From the NCBI RefSeq assembly GCF_000196135.1, contig NC_005090.1, positions 878,001 through 942,000 of the forward strand: a stretch of 64,000 nucleotides of DNA, written 5' to 3'. The stretch comes from Wolinella succinogenes DSM 1740. GTDB lineage: Bacteria; Campylobacterota; Campylobacteria; Campylobacterales; Helicobacteraceae. The translations under genes and the position numbers were made by a program. Below, one piece after another: positions 8,188 to 17,903 of the stretch. Numbering within the stretch: the stretch's first letter is position 1; each line of letters begins with the position of its first letter. The notes beneath the pieces were generated by a model, which had not been told where the DNA came from, made no database searches, and was given only the letters and a program-made list of their open reading frames with translations.

Positions 8188-8591
8188 GAGAGCATCTATC
8201 CATTTTTATGGAAAATAAGCCGGGGATGCTAGAGCGACTCACGCGACTCTTTAGCGAATCGAAAGTGAATATTATCGCTTTTAGTATCGCTAGCGGAGGA
8301 GAGTTTGGGGTGGCAAAGTTTTTGCTCGATCAGCCCAAGATTGCCTATGCGGCGCTCAAAAAGGAGGGAATCGCTGTCTCTTTGCGCCCTGTGGTGATTC
8401 CTATCATCCAAGAGAAGATAGGAGGATTGCATGAGCTTTTACTTTTTTTGAGAGAGCAGGGAATCAATATCGAGGATAGCTATGGATTCTTGCTCAAAGG
8501 AGAATCAAAAGCCGCTGTGGTGCTAGAGAGCAAAGAGGAGCGATTAGAAGAGGTCTTACTAGAAGGCGGGTATGAGTTTTTCAAAGGGTGA
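8184..8591 (+). CDS. tandem ACT-domain protein linked to the CoA ligase
   Basis: 135-residue soluble protein with two ACT-like halves (about residues 1-65 and 70-135). The N-terminus (LSIFMENKPGMLERLTRLF) has the conserved NKPG loop that binds amino acids in ACT domains. Similar proteins sit beside paaK in many anaerobes and probably sense an aromatic amino acid or its aryl-acid product. ATG overlaps the paaK stop by 4 nt, so translation is coupled. Confidence 0.82.
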   Translation: MREHLSIFMENKPGMLERLTRLFSESKVNIIAFSIASGGEFGVAKFLLDQPKIAYAALKKEGIAVSLRPVVIPIIQEKIGGLHELLLFLREQGINIEDSYGFLLKGESKAAVVLESKEERLEEVLLEGGYEFFKG

Positions 8592-8597
8592 AGGGGA

Positions 8598-9290
8598 GTG
8601 AATCTAGAGATTTTTAAAACACAAAGTGTGCTTTACGCCGAAGATGAAGAGGGGATTTCTCGTCATGTGGGGGCGATTTTGGAGATTTTCTTCAAAAAGG
8701 TCTATATTGCACGCGATGGGGAGGAGGCGCTAGAGCTCTTTTATCGCCATCAGCCTGATGTTCTGGTTTTGGATGTTTGCATGCCAAAGCTTGATGGATT
8801 GATGGTTTTAGCACAAATAAGAGAGCACGATCGAAAGATTCCTGCCATTATGATTACAGCTCATACGGAACAGCCCTATCTTTTGCGTGCCGTAGAGCTC
8901 AATATCACTAAATATCTCCAAAAGCCCTTTTCCAAGGAATCGCTCATGGAATCGCTTAGGGCGTGCGAGGAGTATATGCGCGGTTGGCTAGGTGGAGAGC
9001 TGAGGGTCGAGATTGATGAATCGCTCTCCTATAACCCTTCTAATAAGAGGCTCCAGATTCAAGAGCGAGAGATTTGGCTCACCAAAAAAGAATCAACCCT
9101 CTTGGAGATACTTTTGGCCAAGAGAGGGCAGGTGGTGGGGTTTGATGAGCTTATCAATGAGGTTTGGGGCTTAGAGGGAGGGAGTCGAGAGACACTCAAA
9201 TTTGTGATCAAAGAGATCCGTCGCAAGGCGGGAAGAGCCTTTATCCAAAATAGCTTTGCTCAGGGTTATTTTATTCCCAAGAGAAGCTAA
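8598..9290 (+). CDS. OmpR-type response regulator upstream of the ttr-like operon
   Basis: 230-residue regulator: receiver domain (1-125) with acidic pocket YAEDEE, phospho-acceptor Asp in LVLDVCMPK (near 58), Thr in MITAHT and Lys in LQKPFS; then a winged-helix DNA-binding domain (135-230) of the OmpR/PhoB class. GTG start. The stop is immediately followed by the kinase ATG with no gap. Its placement suggests control of the ttrBCA-like genes. To my knowledge TtrR of enterobacteria is not OmpR-type, so this pair would be a non-homologous replacement if the target is the same. Confidence 0.88.
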   Translation: MNLEIFKTQSVLYAEDEEGISRHVGAILEIFFKKVYIARDGEEALELFYRHQPDVLVLDVCMPKLDGLMVLAQIREHDRKIPAIMITAHTEQPYLLRAVELNITKYLQKPFSKESLMESLRACEEYMRGWLGGELRVEIDESLSYNPSNKRLQIQEREIWLTKKESTLLEILLAKRGQVVGFDELINEVWGLEGGSRETLKFVIKEIRRKAGRAFIQNSFAQGYFIPKRS

Positions 9291-11051
9291 ATGAATCCTA
9301 GCCACTTCTCCACAAAAGCCAAAACAATGATTTTAGTTTTGGGGCTTTTTCTGCTTCTCTCTTTTGTTTTTGGATGGCTTCGTTACGCTGATGTCAAGGA
9401 GTCAATTCAGGAGGCTCAGCTCAACTACTCTCGTCAAATTGATAACATCTACCAAGCCTCGCTCAATCGCCTCAGCCTCTTTTATGTTAACCGAGGATAT
9501 GCCAACCTGAACTCTCATGGCATCAGAGAAGCCCTAGAAGAGGGAAATGGGGCAGAGCTTGAGAGGCTTTCTCGTTTTCGTTGGGAGGTTTTAAGTCAAG
9601 AGAATCGATACTTGATGCAGATGCGCTTTTATGATACTTCGCTCATGCTCATTGCCTCTCTGGGGGATTCTAATCTGCCATCAAAACTGAGAATCACCTC
9701 TCCCTTGGATGAGAATCCTCGCTATGGCTTTGCCCTGTTTCCTCGCTCCTTTAGCTATAACATCTTAATTCCCGCCTACAAAGAGGGGAAGTTTTTGGGA
9801 ATCTTGGAGTTTGTGGTTTCGGCGGACTATTTTTTGAAAGAGGTGGAGGCTTTTTCGGAGATTCGAGGTTTTATTTTTGTAAGAAGCGAACTTTTTCAGG
9901 AGGAGAGGTCTGACTTGCCCCGCTCCACCCCTTTTGTTCTCTTTGCGACCAATCAAGAAGAGCCCATAGCGGATGAAAAAGCCTTGGCTGGAGCGAGCCT
10001 TCTCTCTAAGAGAGAACATGAAATTCAAGGACGCTTTTTCGTGACACACGATTTTGGGCTCTACTCCTATGTTAAGGAGGAGGTGGGCAAACTTGTTTTT
10101 TTTCAAGAGGTGAGCGCTGCTCACCAGAAGCTTTGGGGGGCGATTTACGGTTCATTTTTTGGAGCATTGGCACTATTTTTAGCCGTGATTGTGATTTTGC
10201 ACTATGGGTTTGAGGTGTTGATTCGACGCCTTGAAGAATCTAATAAACTTCTTTTGCAAAGCCAAACCAATCTCCAACTTCTCAACCAAGGGCTTGAAGA
10301 GCGCGTCAATAGGGAAATTGAACATCGAATGCGCCAAGAAGAAGAATCTAAAGAGAAAGAGCGGCTGCTTCTCCATCAGAGCAAGCTAGCCAGCATGGGC
10401 GAGATGATCGGTAATATTGCTCACCAATGGCGCCAACCCCTCACGGAGCTCAGTGCAATTTTTATTCGCTTAGAGATATTGAGCGAACAGGGAACATTGG
10501 GGCATCAAAAGCTTCAAGAGGGTTTTAGAGAGTGCGAAAGATTGGTGGGATTTATGTCAAAAACCATTGACGATTTTCGCGGTTTTTTTGTCCAAGATAA
10601 GGGGCTTGAACTTTATAGCATCAATGAGGCGTGCAAAAACACTCTCAAGCTTCTTCACTCCGCCCTCCACGCCCACGCTATTGAGGTGGAGATTATTGAA
10701 GAGGAGGAGATTTGGATCAAGGGGCATCCAAGAGAATTTGCTCAGGCGATTCTCAATATTTTAGGGAATGCCAAAGATATTCTTCTAGAGCGCCAAGTGC
10801 GCTCTCCTCAAATCAAGCTTTTGATCGGCAGGAGAGCGAATCAAGCCTATGTGAGAATCGAAGATAATGGCGGAGGAATCGAGCTCTCTCCTGTCGAAAA
10901 AATTTTTGAACCCTACATCTCCACCAAACACGCAGGAAGTGGCACGGGGATTGGGCTTTATATGAGTAAGACAATCATCGAAAAAAATGCCAAAGGAACA
11001 CTAAGCGCTCACAACTCCTCTGTGGGGGCTGTGTTTGAAATCTATCTTTAG
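9291..11051 (+). CDS. membrane sensor histidine kinase, partner of the preceding regulator
   Basis: 586-residue kinase. Transmembrane helix near residues 12-27, a periplasmic domain of about 260 residues (roughly 28-285) resembling a Cache-type sensor, a second helix near 286-305, a coiled coil, then HisKA with H-box GNIAHQWRQPL (His near 377) and an HATPase domain with DNGGGIEL and [10 protein letters not shown]. The periplasmic part does not look like the phosphonate-binding-protein-like sensor expected of enterobacterial TtrS. The ligand is unknown; a sulfur oxyanion is a guess from context. Confidence 0.88.
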   Translation: MNPSHFSTKAKTMILVLGLFLLLSFVFGWLRYADVKESIQEAQLNYSRQIDNIYQASLNRLSLFYVNRGYANLNSHGIREALEEGNGAELERLSRFRWEVLSQENRYLMQMRFYDTSLMLIASLGDSNLPSKLRITSPLDENPRYGFALFPRSFSYNILIPAYKEGKFLGILEFVVSADYFLKEVEAFSEIRGFIFVRSELFQEERSDLPRSTPFVLFATNQEEPIADEKALAGASLLSKREHEIQGRFFVTHDFGLYSYVKEEVGKLVFFQEVSAAHQKLWGAIYGSFFGALALFLAVIVILHYGFEVLIRRLEESNKLLLQSQTNLQLLNQGLEERVNREIEHRMRQEEESKEKERLLLHQSKLASMGEMIGNIAHQWRQPLTELSAIFIRLEILSEQGTLGHQKLQEGFRECERLVGFMSKTIDDFRGFFVQDKGLELYSINEACKNTLKLLHSALHAHAIEVEIIEEEEIWIKGHPREFAQAILNILGNAKDILLERQVRSPQIKLLIGRRANQAYVRIEDNGGGIELSPVEKIFEPYISTKHAGSGTGIGLYMSKTIIEKNAKGTLSAHNSSVGAVFEIYL

Positions 11052-11098
11052 CCTCTTCTTTCCTCTCTAATTCCTCTCTACTTTCGGCTAATCTCCTG

Positions 11099-11113
11099 GG
11101 TTGAAATTCAACC
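11099..11113. promoter_or_regulatory. palindrome directly before the ttrB ribosome-binding site
   Basis: GGTTGAAATTCAACC is a perfect 7+1+7 inverted repeat lying between the kinase stop and the AAAGGAGAGGAG ribosome-binding site of ttrB. It could be an operator or a small mRNA hairpin just 5' of the Shine-Dalgarno. The core TTGAAATTCAA resembles but does not match an FNR site. The preceding 30 bp are strikingly pyrimidine-rich. Confidence 0.4.
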
Positions 11114-11125
11114 AAAGGAGAGGAG

Positions 11126-11935
11126 ATGGCACACAAGACGCCACTGAGCCGTCGAGATTTTGTGCAAAAAGCAGGGATTTTGCTTGCAGGAGGAACGGCG
11201 CTTGGAGGGAATCAAGCCCAAGCGATCAGCCTCCAAAATCCTGGTCGAGATGCCAAAGAGGCTCGTTATATTGGACAAGAGGGAAAGCGCTTTGGGATGG
11301 TGATTGATCTGAGATTGTGTGTGGGATGCCAAGCCTGCACGAGCGCTTGTAAAAGTGAAAATAGAGTCCCCAAAGATAAGTTTCGAACCTATGTTCCTGA
11401 ATATGAATTAGGGAGCTATCCGAGCGTGCGAAAAGCTTTTTTACCTCAGCTTTGCAACCACTGCGAAGCCCCTTCGTGCGTGAGCGTCTGTCCTACGGGA
11501 GCCACCTTCAAGCGCACGGATGGAATCGTGGTTGTGGACAACACCATTTGCTGGGGGTGTGGCTACTGTCTTAATGCCTGTCCTTATGACAAACGCTATT
11601 TCAATCCTCTCACCAAAGTTGCAGACAAATGCACTCTTTGCGCCCATCGAGTGGATGCAGGGCTCTTACCAGCGTGTGTGGAGAGCTGCGTAGGAGGGGC
11701 GAGAATTTTTGGTGACTTGAATGATCCTCATAGCGCAGTCTCAAAGCTGCTTCAAAACGCTCCCGCTTCAGTGCTCAACCCTGCTCAGGGGACTAAACCA
11801 AGAGTTTTTTACATCGGACTTAGCCATGAGATACAGAGCATTCCCGTGAGTCAAGCCGTGCTGGATGATTGGGCAAAGAAGCTAGATGGCTTAGCCCCTA
11901 GCGAATGGGCTAGCACCTATGAAGGAGGAAAATAG
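11126..11935 (+). CDS. ttrB: TtrB-like periplasmic iron-sulfur subunit of a molybdoenzyme
   Basis: 269-residue electron-transfer subunit with a twin-arginine signal (SRRDFVQKAGILLAGG). Cysteines are arranged in four ferredoxin-like clusters: CVGCQACTSACK, CNHCEAPSCVSVCP, CWGCGYCLNACP and CTLCAHRV...PACVESC, as in the DmsB/PsrB/TtrB family. It would pass electrons from the membrane quinol oxidase to the catalytic subunit. A strong AAAGGAGAGG ribosome-binding site precedes ATG. Gene order B-C-A is that of the Salmonella tetrathionate reductase operon, which is why I prefer ttr over psr (A-B-C order). Confidence 0.75.
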   Translation: MAHKTPLSRRDFVQKAGILLAGGTALGGNQAQAISLQNPGRDAKEARYIGQEGKRFGMVIDLRLCVGCQACTSACKSENRVPKDKFRTYVPEYELGSYPSVRKAFLPQLCNHCEAPSCVSVCPTGATFKRTDGIVVVDNTICWGCGYCLNACPYDKRYFNPLTKVADKCTLCAHRVDAGLLPACVESCVGGARIFGDLNDPHSAVSKLLQNAPASVLNPAQGTKPRVFYIGLSHEIQSIPVSQAVLDDWAKKLDGLAPSEWASTYEGGK

Positions 11936-11937
11936 AG

Positions 11938-13125
11938 ATGGATTTTGGATTATTGCTTCACACAATCAGCACTATCACTCCCGATCGACCTTGGGGGATT
12001 GATATTCCAAATTATTTTTGGTTCACGGGAAGTTCAGCGGCGGCTTTTATTATTTCTAGTTTTGCTCATGTTTTTGGGATGAAACAGTATAAGCCCATCG
12101 CTGGATTCTCTTTGTTGTTGGCTTTTGTGCTTTTGGCCGCCGCACCTTTTAATCTTGTGGATGACCTGAGACAGCCCGGAAGAATCTTTAATTTTTTCCT
12201 TTATGGTTGGGAAAACTTCCCCACTTCTCCAATGAAATGGGGTGTTTTGCTGCTGCTCTCCTATCCGATTCTCATTCTCTTTGAGGCACTGATTCTCTAT
12301 CGACCCTATTTTGTGAGAGCCTATCATCAGAGCCAAAAGGCTCTAGCCCGTCAGGTTTATCGTCTGGCGAGTCTGGGGCGAATGGAGCTTAGCGATGCAG
12401 AAGAGGAGAGAGATCATCGTTTAGGATTTATTCTTGGGGCGGCGGGGATTCCTCTTGCGCTGAGTGTGCATGGTTATACGGGCTACATCCTTGGGGCGGT
12501 GCATGCGATTCCCCTTTGGCACACCCCTTTGATGCCCATTTTATTCCTTGCTTCCGCGATGGTTTCGGGGACGGGATTGCTTTTGGTGGTTTTGCCGCTA
12601 TTTCAGAAGTTTTTCACTGACTTCAAACAGGTGGACCGGGAGGTGATGCAAAAGCTCATGAGGCTTTTGGCTTGGTTTATCGTGATTGATTTGGCGATTC
12701 GATTCTTTTGGCTCACTTTTGCCATGCCTTTTAATGGCGAGGAGAAGTATGCGTTGGAGCGGTTCTTTTCGCATCATTTCTATGATGTGGTCTTTATTGA
12801 ATATCTGCTTTGCCTTATTTTACCCATGGCAGTGGGATTCTCATCGCGCTTGAGCCAAAAGACTCCCCTCGTGATTCTTATGGGGGTCATCTGCGCCATT
12901 GGCGTGTGGCTTTTTCGATGGAATACGGTCATTGGCGGGCAAGGAATTGGCAAGAGCACCCCGGGGCTTTTAGAGTATCACCCCCATTTTTGGGGGCAGG
13001 ATAGTCTTTTGGCTATTGCTTCTAATTGGGGAATCTTTATTGCCCTTTTAATGATTGTCATGGCGATTTTTCCTTGGGATAAAGAGATGGCAACCCACTA
13101 CGAACAAAACAAAGGAGGTCAATGA
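11938..13125 (+). CDS. ttrC: TtrC-like NrfD-family membrane quinol dehydrogenase subunit
   Basis: 395-residue membrane protein of the NrfD/PsrC/TtrC family, with about nine hydrophobic segments beginning near residues 30-47 and 60-75 and ending near 360-385. It should anchor the periplasmic B and A subunits and oxidise menaquinol. The ribosome-binding site AAGGAGG overlaps the end of ttrB, and the stop overlaps the ttrA start. It is longer than Salmonella TtrC (about 340 residues). Confidence 0.75.
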   Translation: MDFGLLLHTISTITPDRPWGIDIPNYFWFTGSSAAAFIISSFAHVFGMKQYKPIAGFSLLLAFVLLAAAPFNLVDDLRQPGRIFNFFLYGWENFPTSPMKWGVLLLLSYPILILFEALILYRPYFVRAYHQSQKALARQVYRLASLGRMELSDAEEERDHRLGFILGAAGIPLALSVHGYTGYILGAVHAIPLWHTPLMPILFLASAMVSGTGLLLVVLPLFQKFFTDFKQVDREVMQKLMRLLAWFIVIDLAIRFFWLTFAMPFNGEEKYALERFFSHHFYDVVFIEYLLCLILPMAVGFSSRLSQKTPLVILMGVICAIGVWLFRWNTVIGGQGIGKSTPGLLEYHPHFWGQDSLLAIASNWGIFIALLMIVMAIFPWDKEMATHYEQNKGGQ

Positions 13126-16100
13126 TGGAAGAGGGAAGAAGGCGATTTTTGCTTGGAAGTGGGGTTGTAGCGGGAAGTGCGGCCGTGGTCGGCTACAAAG
13201 AGACATTGGGTGCGGTAGCTCTGTTGAAAGATAAGGGCGAGCGAGCCAAGGATTCGATTTATGGAGAGGCAGCGGAGCCAGAGGTGCGATTTGAGTCGGG
13301 GAGGACTTTGATCAATCCTAAATACTCAATTCGCCCTAGTGTTTGTAATGGCTGCACGACACACTGCGGGATTCGGGTCAAGATCAACCAAGAGAGTGGT
13401 GCGGTGGAGAGAGTTTTTGGGAATCCTTATAGTCTCCTCTCTTCTGATCCTTGGCTCCCTTACAATACCCCTTTAAAAGAGAGCCTAGAGGTACTCTCTG
13501 CCCAGAAAGAGAGCGGACTTCATCATCGCTCCACGGCGTGCGCGAGAGGCAATGCAGTTTATGATAAATTGAATGATTCCTTTAGGGTGACAAAACCTTT
13601 AAAGCGTGTAGGCAAGAGAGGAGAGAACGCTTGGGTTGAGATATCTCCTGAGCAGCTAATTCAAGAGATTCTCGAAGGGGGAAATCTCTTTGGCGAAGGA
13701 GAGGTAGAGGGACTTAGATCGATTCGCCAATTGGATAAGCTCATCGATGAGGAAAATCCAGAATATGGATCCAGCGCGAATCGGCTTTGTGTGCTGGGAA
13801 CGGCTGATGAGGGTCGGCAGGTGGTGATGGTCCAGCGTTTTGTTCAGAGTTTTGGCACAGTTAATTTCATGGGGCATACCTCTATTTGCGGGCTTTCCAT
13901 GAGGGCGGGTGAGGCCGCCTATCTTAATGACTTTGTTGGCTATCCTCATCTTAAGCCCGACTTTAAGAACTGTAAGTTTTTACTCAATATTGGGACGGCT
14001 CCCGCTCACGCAGGGAATCCATTCAAGCGCCAAGCGAAGCTTTTAGCCCAGGCTAGAACCACGGGAGAGTGTCGCTATGTCACCGTGACTCCCATTTTGG
14101 CTAATAGTGACAATATTGCCGTAGGGGAACGCTCTAGATGGCTTCCTGTCGCTCCATCGGGAGATCTAGCATTGGTAATGGGGATGATTCGCCTAATCAT
14201 TGAAGAGAAGCGGTATTTAGCGGATTATCTAGCAATTCCAAGCCTTGAATCGCAAAAGGCTTTGGAGGAGGTTAGCTTCACCAACGCCACCCATCTCATC
14301 ATTCAAAAGGGTGAAAAAGAGGGTCAAATTCTTAAAGATTCTCAAGGAAGCCCGTGGGTGATTGATGTTAAAGAGGGAGTCCTAAGGGATTCTAAATCGG
14401 TGCTTCGGGGAGAGCTGGATTTTGCTGGTGAAGTAACCCTTGAAGGGGTGAGCTATGAGGTGAAAAGCGCCTTCTTGCTTCTTAAAGAGAGCGCTTTGGC
14501 TTACACTTTGGAAGAGTATGCAAGCTTTAGTGGTATTGATTCTAAAGAGATAGTTCATTTGGCGCGCGAGTTTACCTCTTATGGTCGATCCGTGGGCGTG
14601 GATTGCCATGGAGGGACGATGCACACCACAGGCTTTTATGCCACCTATGCGGTGATGATGCTAGGGGCTTTGGTGGGGAATCTAAACCACAAAGGGGGGA
14701 TGAGCATGGGGGGAGGGAAGTTTGAAGACTTTAATGGCGAAGCCTACAACCTCATTGCCTATCCAAATAAGCCCAAGCCCCAAGGAGCGAGAATTGATCG
14801 TGCACGCATGGCCTATGAAAAGACCTCCGAATTCAAAAGAAAAGTAGCTCAAGGAGAGAATCCCTATCCGGCAAAAGCACCATGGTATGGGCTTGCTAAC
14901 GCTCTAGAATCGGACGTAATCACCAACAGCGAAGAGGGCTATCCCTACAAATTGGGAGCGCTCATCTCTTGGTGCGCCAATTTTATTTATGGACAGAGTG
15001 GCTCAGAACATCTCCTTGAATCGCTTAAAGATCCAAAGAGAGCCATTCCTCTTTTTATTGCCATCGATCCATTTATTAACGAGACCAGTCGATGGGCGGA
15101 CTATATTGTTCCTGACAGTGTGATGTATGAGACATGGGGCGTGGTTTCTCCTTGGGGAGCATCGCTCACCAAAGCGAGCCATTTGCGCTATCCGATCCTT
15201 CCTTCGCCGAACGCTAAATGGAGCAATGGCGAACCCGTGAGCATGGATAGCTTCATTATTGAACTGGGCAAAGCGTTAGGTTTGCCAGGATTTGGAAAAA
15301 ATGGAATCGTCGCTAAAAGTGGCGAAAAGTTTCCCTTTGACAGACCAGAAGAGCTCTATTTAAGAGCATTTGAAAACATTGCCCTTTCGGGGAAGGCCGT
15401 TCCTGAAATTAGCGATGAAGAGATAGAACTCGCAGGATTAAAGGAGTATGCGAGCAAGCTTCAAGCCATTAATGGAGAGAATTGGCGCAGGGTTGCTTAT
15501 GTGATGGCAAGAGGGGGGCGATTCGCTCCTATAGAGGATGCTTACAAAGGAGATTCGCTTTCTAGAGCCTATCCAAAGGCTATTTCGATCTACAATGAAG
15601 CCCTCGGAACATCCAAAAATTCTCTCACGGGTGAGCGATACAGCGGGGTTCCAAGATTTTATGCCCCTAGATTTACGGATGGCCGAGCGCTAGAAGAGGC
15701 GGGATTGGGTGACTCTCGAAGCTTTTTGGCTTTCAGTTATAAATCCAATGTCCTCTCTGCTCCTACCACGGCAAGCCGCCATCTTAAAGAGCTTCGATAC
15801 ACCACCTTTGTGGATATGAATAGCCAAAGCGCCAAGGCATTGGGAATTGTTCATGGAGAGAGGGTGAGGGTTGTATCTAAAGGGGGTTTTGTTATTGGAA
15901 TCTGCCGTTTAAGAGAGGGAATTCATCCTCGATCCATTGGTATAGAACATGGAGCGGGACGCGAGGGTGAGGGAGCCATAGATTTGCTCATTAATGGAAA
16001 CGTGATTCGTGGGGAGATTGCAAGACGCAGTGGTGTCAATATTAACAAACTTGGTCTCAAAGACGCCTCAAAAGGAAAAGTGGGAACTTTAAGTGATTTT

Positions 16101-16157
16101 GTGATTGGCTCTAATGCCAGACAAGGAATCCCCGTCTGGATAGAGAAGCTTAGCTAA
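13122..16157 (+). CDS. ttrA: TtrA-like molybdopterin oxidoreductase catalytic subunit, probable tetrathionate reductase
   Basis: 1011-residue exported molybdo-bis-MGD enzyme. Tat signal EGRRRFLLGSGVVAG; N-terminal [4Fe-4S] site CNGCTTHC with a fourth Cys about 70 residues on (STACARGNA); candidate Mo ligand Cys in GHTSICGLSM; C-terminal MGD-binding domain containing FVDMNSQSAKALGI. Length and B-C-A order fit TtrA (about 1020 residues) better than PsrA (about 750) or ArrA (about 850), but TtrA, ArrA and SrrA form one clade, so another oxyanion such as arsenate or selenate is possible. AAAGGAGG ribosome-binding site; start overlaps the ttrC stop. Confidence 0.7.
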   Translation: MMEEGRRRFLLGSGVVAGSAAVVGYKETLGAVALLKDKGERAKDSIYGEAAEPEVRFESGRTLINPKYSIRPSVCNGCTTHCGIRVKINQESGAVERVFGNPYSLLSSDPWLPYNTPLKESLEVLSAQKESGLHHRSTACARGNAVYDKLNDSFRVTKPLKRVGKRGENAWVEISPEQLIQEILEGGNLFGEGEVEGLRSIRQLDKLIDEENPEYGSSANRLCVLGTADEGRQVVMVQRFVQSFGTVNFMGHTSICGLSMRAGEAAYLNDFVGYPHLKPDFKNCKFLLNIGTAPAHAGNPFKRQAKLLAQARTTGECRYVTVTPILANSDNIAVGERSRWLPVAPSGDLALVMGMIRLIIEEKRYLADYLAIPSLESQKALEEVSFTNATHLIIQKGEKEGQILKDSQGSPWVIDVKEGVLRDSKSVLRGELDFAGEVTLEGVSYEVKSAFLLLKESALAYTLEEYASFSGIDSKEIVHLAREFTSYGRSVGVDCHGGTMHTTGFYATYAVMMLGALVGNLNHKGGMSMGGGKFEDFNGEAYNLIAYPNKPKPQGARIDRARMAYEKTSEFKRKVAQGENPYPAKAPWYGLANALESDVITNSEEGYPYKLGALISWCANFIYGQSGSEHLLESLKDPKRAIPLFIAIDPFINETSRWADYIVPDSVMYETWGVVSPWGASLTKASHLRYPILPSPNAKWSNGEPVSMDSFIIELGKALGLPGFGKNGIVAKSGEKFPFDRPEELYLRAFENIALSGKAVPEISDEEIELAGLKEYASKLQAINGENWRRVAYVMARGGRFAPIEDAYKGDSLSRAYPKAISIYNEALGTSKNSLTGERYSGVPRFYAPRFTDGRALEEAGLGDSRSFLAFSYKSNVLSAPTTASRHLKELRYTTFVDMNSQSAKALGIVHGERVRVVSKGGFVIGICRLREGIHPRSIGIEHGAGREGEGAIDLLINGNVIRGEIARRSGVNINKLGLKDASKGKVGTLSDFVIGSNARQGIPVWIEKLS

Positions 16158-16162
16158 GGCAT

Positions 16163-16185
16163 GGAAGAGGTCTAAAACCTCTTCC
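16163..16185. terminator. bidirectional hairpin between ttrA and the convergent chemoreceptor
   Basis: GGAAGAGGT-CTAAA-ACCTCTTCC, a perfect 9-bp stem with 5-nt loop, 6 bp after the ttrA stop and overlapping the 3' end of the convergent chemoreceptor gene. No long T-run follows, so it may act only weakly as an intrinsic terminator. Confidence 0.5.
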
Positions 16186-17860
16186 CTCTCACCTCCTTCA
16201 CAATTCCCTCAGCCATGCTTGCCACCATACTAGCAATCCCATCCGTCTTATCCGCTACTCCTGCATTTTGTTGGGTTACGGTATCAAGTTGGGCAATAGC
16301 CTCATTGATCTGAGTGATTCCTTGGGCTTGCTCTTTAATACTCTCTCCCATCTCATTAATCGATTGAACTAGAACATTGGTATTGGCCTCTATCTCTCCT
16401 AAAGACTTCTGAGTTCTCTCGGCTAGCTTTCTCACTTCATCGGCAACGACTGCAAATCCTCTTCCATGCTCTCCTGCTCTTGCGGCTTCAATGGCAGCAT
16501 TTAAAGCCAGTAGGTTGGTTTGATCGGCAATGTCTCTAATGATTCCAATCACCCCTTTGATCTCTTCAGACTGTTTGATCACCTCAGAGGTTCTATCATT
16601 GACACTATGCATAGAGCTACTCATCTCTTCAATAGCGGCGGCACTCTCTTCTAGGCTGGCGGCTTGTTCGTTGGTGCCTTGGCTTAGAGTCTGCATGGAA
16701 TCATTGAGGAGTCGGCTCTGCTCCTCTAGGCGTTCTCCTGCTTGGAGAGAATCTCTTAGGCTTTGAACAATAGCATTTCTTAGAGTGTTGATGTCATTGA
16801 CAAGGATCTCAAATACTCCTCCTTTCTCAATTCCTTCTAGTCGGAGCTCTTCCCGATAATCGTATTTGGCATACTGCTCCAGAACCACATTCATATTGGT
16901 AAAGTGAGCTTTAGTGGCTTTGATCATTTCGTTGACACTATTTTTGAACTCTTCTAGGGAGGGGTTGGTGGTTTTCTTTTCAATGTATTGACTATACCAG
17001 CCATGCTGGACTCGCCTAGCTACCCCTTTAGCCTCTTCAATCAGCTCGCTATCACTGCGAATCTCTTTTTCGATTCTCTCTACATTCTCATTGATCGCTC
17101 CTGCCATCTTTCCAAACTCATCACTAGAGTTCAAAGTGATCTTCTTGGCTTCTCTAGATTCTCTTGAGAGGAAGGCAAAGAAAGAGTCAAGTCCCTCCTC
17201 TATAGAGGTGAGGGAGGAGGTGATGTTGCGGATGATGAGGAGGGAGATGAGGATTCCTGTGGCGATTCCCGCAAGCAAGAGAATCGTGATGAGCATCTGG
17301 GATTGAGCGGCTAGCTCATCATTGGAGTCAGAGAGCTTTTTAGCATCTTCAAGTTTATCCTTGAAGAGATCTTGAACTCCCTTGATAGTCTTGCCTGCTT
17401 GGGGCACCCATACGGTCGAAGTCATCTTATCCGCCTCTTCGATGCGGCCTTGTTCAAGGAGCTTGAGTACCTCTAGGGTAATTTTTTTATACTCTTTGAA
17501 ATTTGCAATTAGCTCATCATGAATCTCTTTGTCTTTGCTATCAAGATAGATTTTTGAGTACTCTTTGTTGAATTTTTCAACATAATCAAAAAAATCTTGA
17601 CCGACTTTTTCGTAATCCTTAAGGCTAATAAGATTGGTCTTGTATCGATAAAAAGCCACTCGATAGAGGCCAAACTGCGTATTTAGCTCTGAGACTAAAG
17701 CAATGGATACAGCACCCTTCTCATAGAGAATCGTATCTGCGTCATTGATTTTTCCTGTTGAGTAAATCCCAAGAACACCCATGACGGACATGATGAAGAG
17801 CAGTAATCCTGAAAGAAAGAAAAGCTTGACCTTGACGGAAAGATTTGTCAAAAATCCCAT
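16172..17860 (-). CDS. methyl-accepting chemotaxis protein with four-helix-bundle sensor
   Basis: Classical transmembrane chemoreceptor of 562 residues. TM1 near residues 11-30, a periplasmic helical domain of about 155 residues of the 4HB_MCP type, TM2 near 188-210, a HAMP-like linker, then the signalling domain with [20 protein letters not shown] near 440. I start at the ATG at 17860 with GGGGG upstream rather than a TTG two codons earlier. A TATAAT -10 lies about 45 bp upstream. The convergent ttrA ends 14 bp beyond its stop. Confidence 0.9.
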   Translation of the reverse strand: MGFLTNLSVKVKLFFLSGLLLFIMSVMGVLGIYSTGKINDADTILYEKGAVSIALVSELNTQFGLYRVAFYRYKTNLISLKDYEKVGQDFFDYVEKFNKEYSKIYLDSKDKEIHDELIANFKEYKKITLEVLKLLEQGRIEEADKMTSTVWVPQAGKTIKGVQDLFKDKLEDAKKLSDSNDELAAQSQMLITILLLAGIATGILISLLIIRNITSSLTSIEEGLDSFFAFLSRESREAKKITLNSSDEFGKMAGAINENVERIEKEIRSDSELIEEAKGVARRVQHGWYSQYIEKKTTNPSLEEFKNSVNEMIKATKAHFTNMNVVLEQYAKYDYREELRLEGIEKGGVFEILVNDINTLRNAIVQSLRDSLQAGERLEEQSRLLNDSMQTLSQGTNEQAASLEESAAAIEEMSSSMHSVNDRTSEVIKQSEEIKGVIGIIRDIADQTNLLALNAAIEAARAGEHGRGFAVVADEVRKLAERTQKSLGEIEANTNVLVQSINEMGESIKEQAQGITQINEAIAQLDTVTQQNAGVADKTDGIASMVASMAEGIVKEVRGKRF

Positions 17861-17903
17861 GAGCAACCCCCTTTATTACTAATTGAATACATTTTAACAA
17901 TAA

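Noticed and set aside
11126-16157. Polysulfide reductase psrABC
   Set aside because: Wolinella is known for Psr, but psr order is A-B-C and PsrA is about 750 residues; here the order is B-C-A and the catalytic subunit has 1011 residues.
16163-16185. Small regulatory RNA between ttrA and the chemoreceptor
   Set aside because: The hairpin overlaps the 3' end of the convergent gene and has no promoter of its own; a terminator is simpler.
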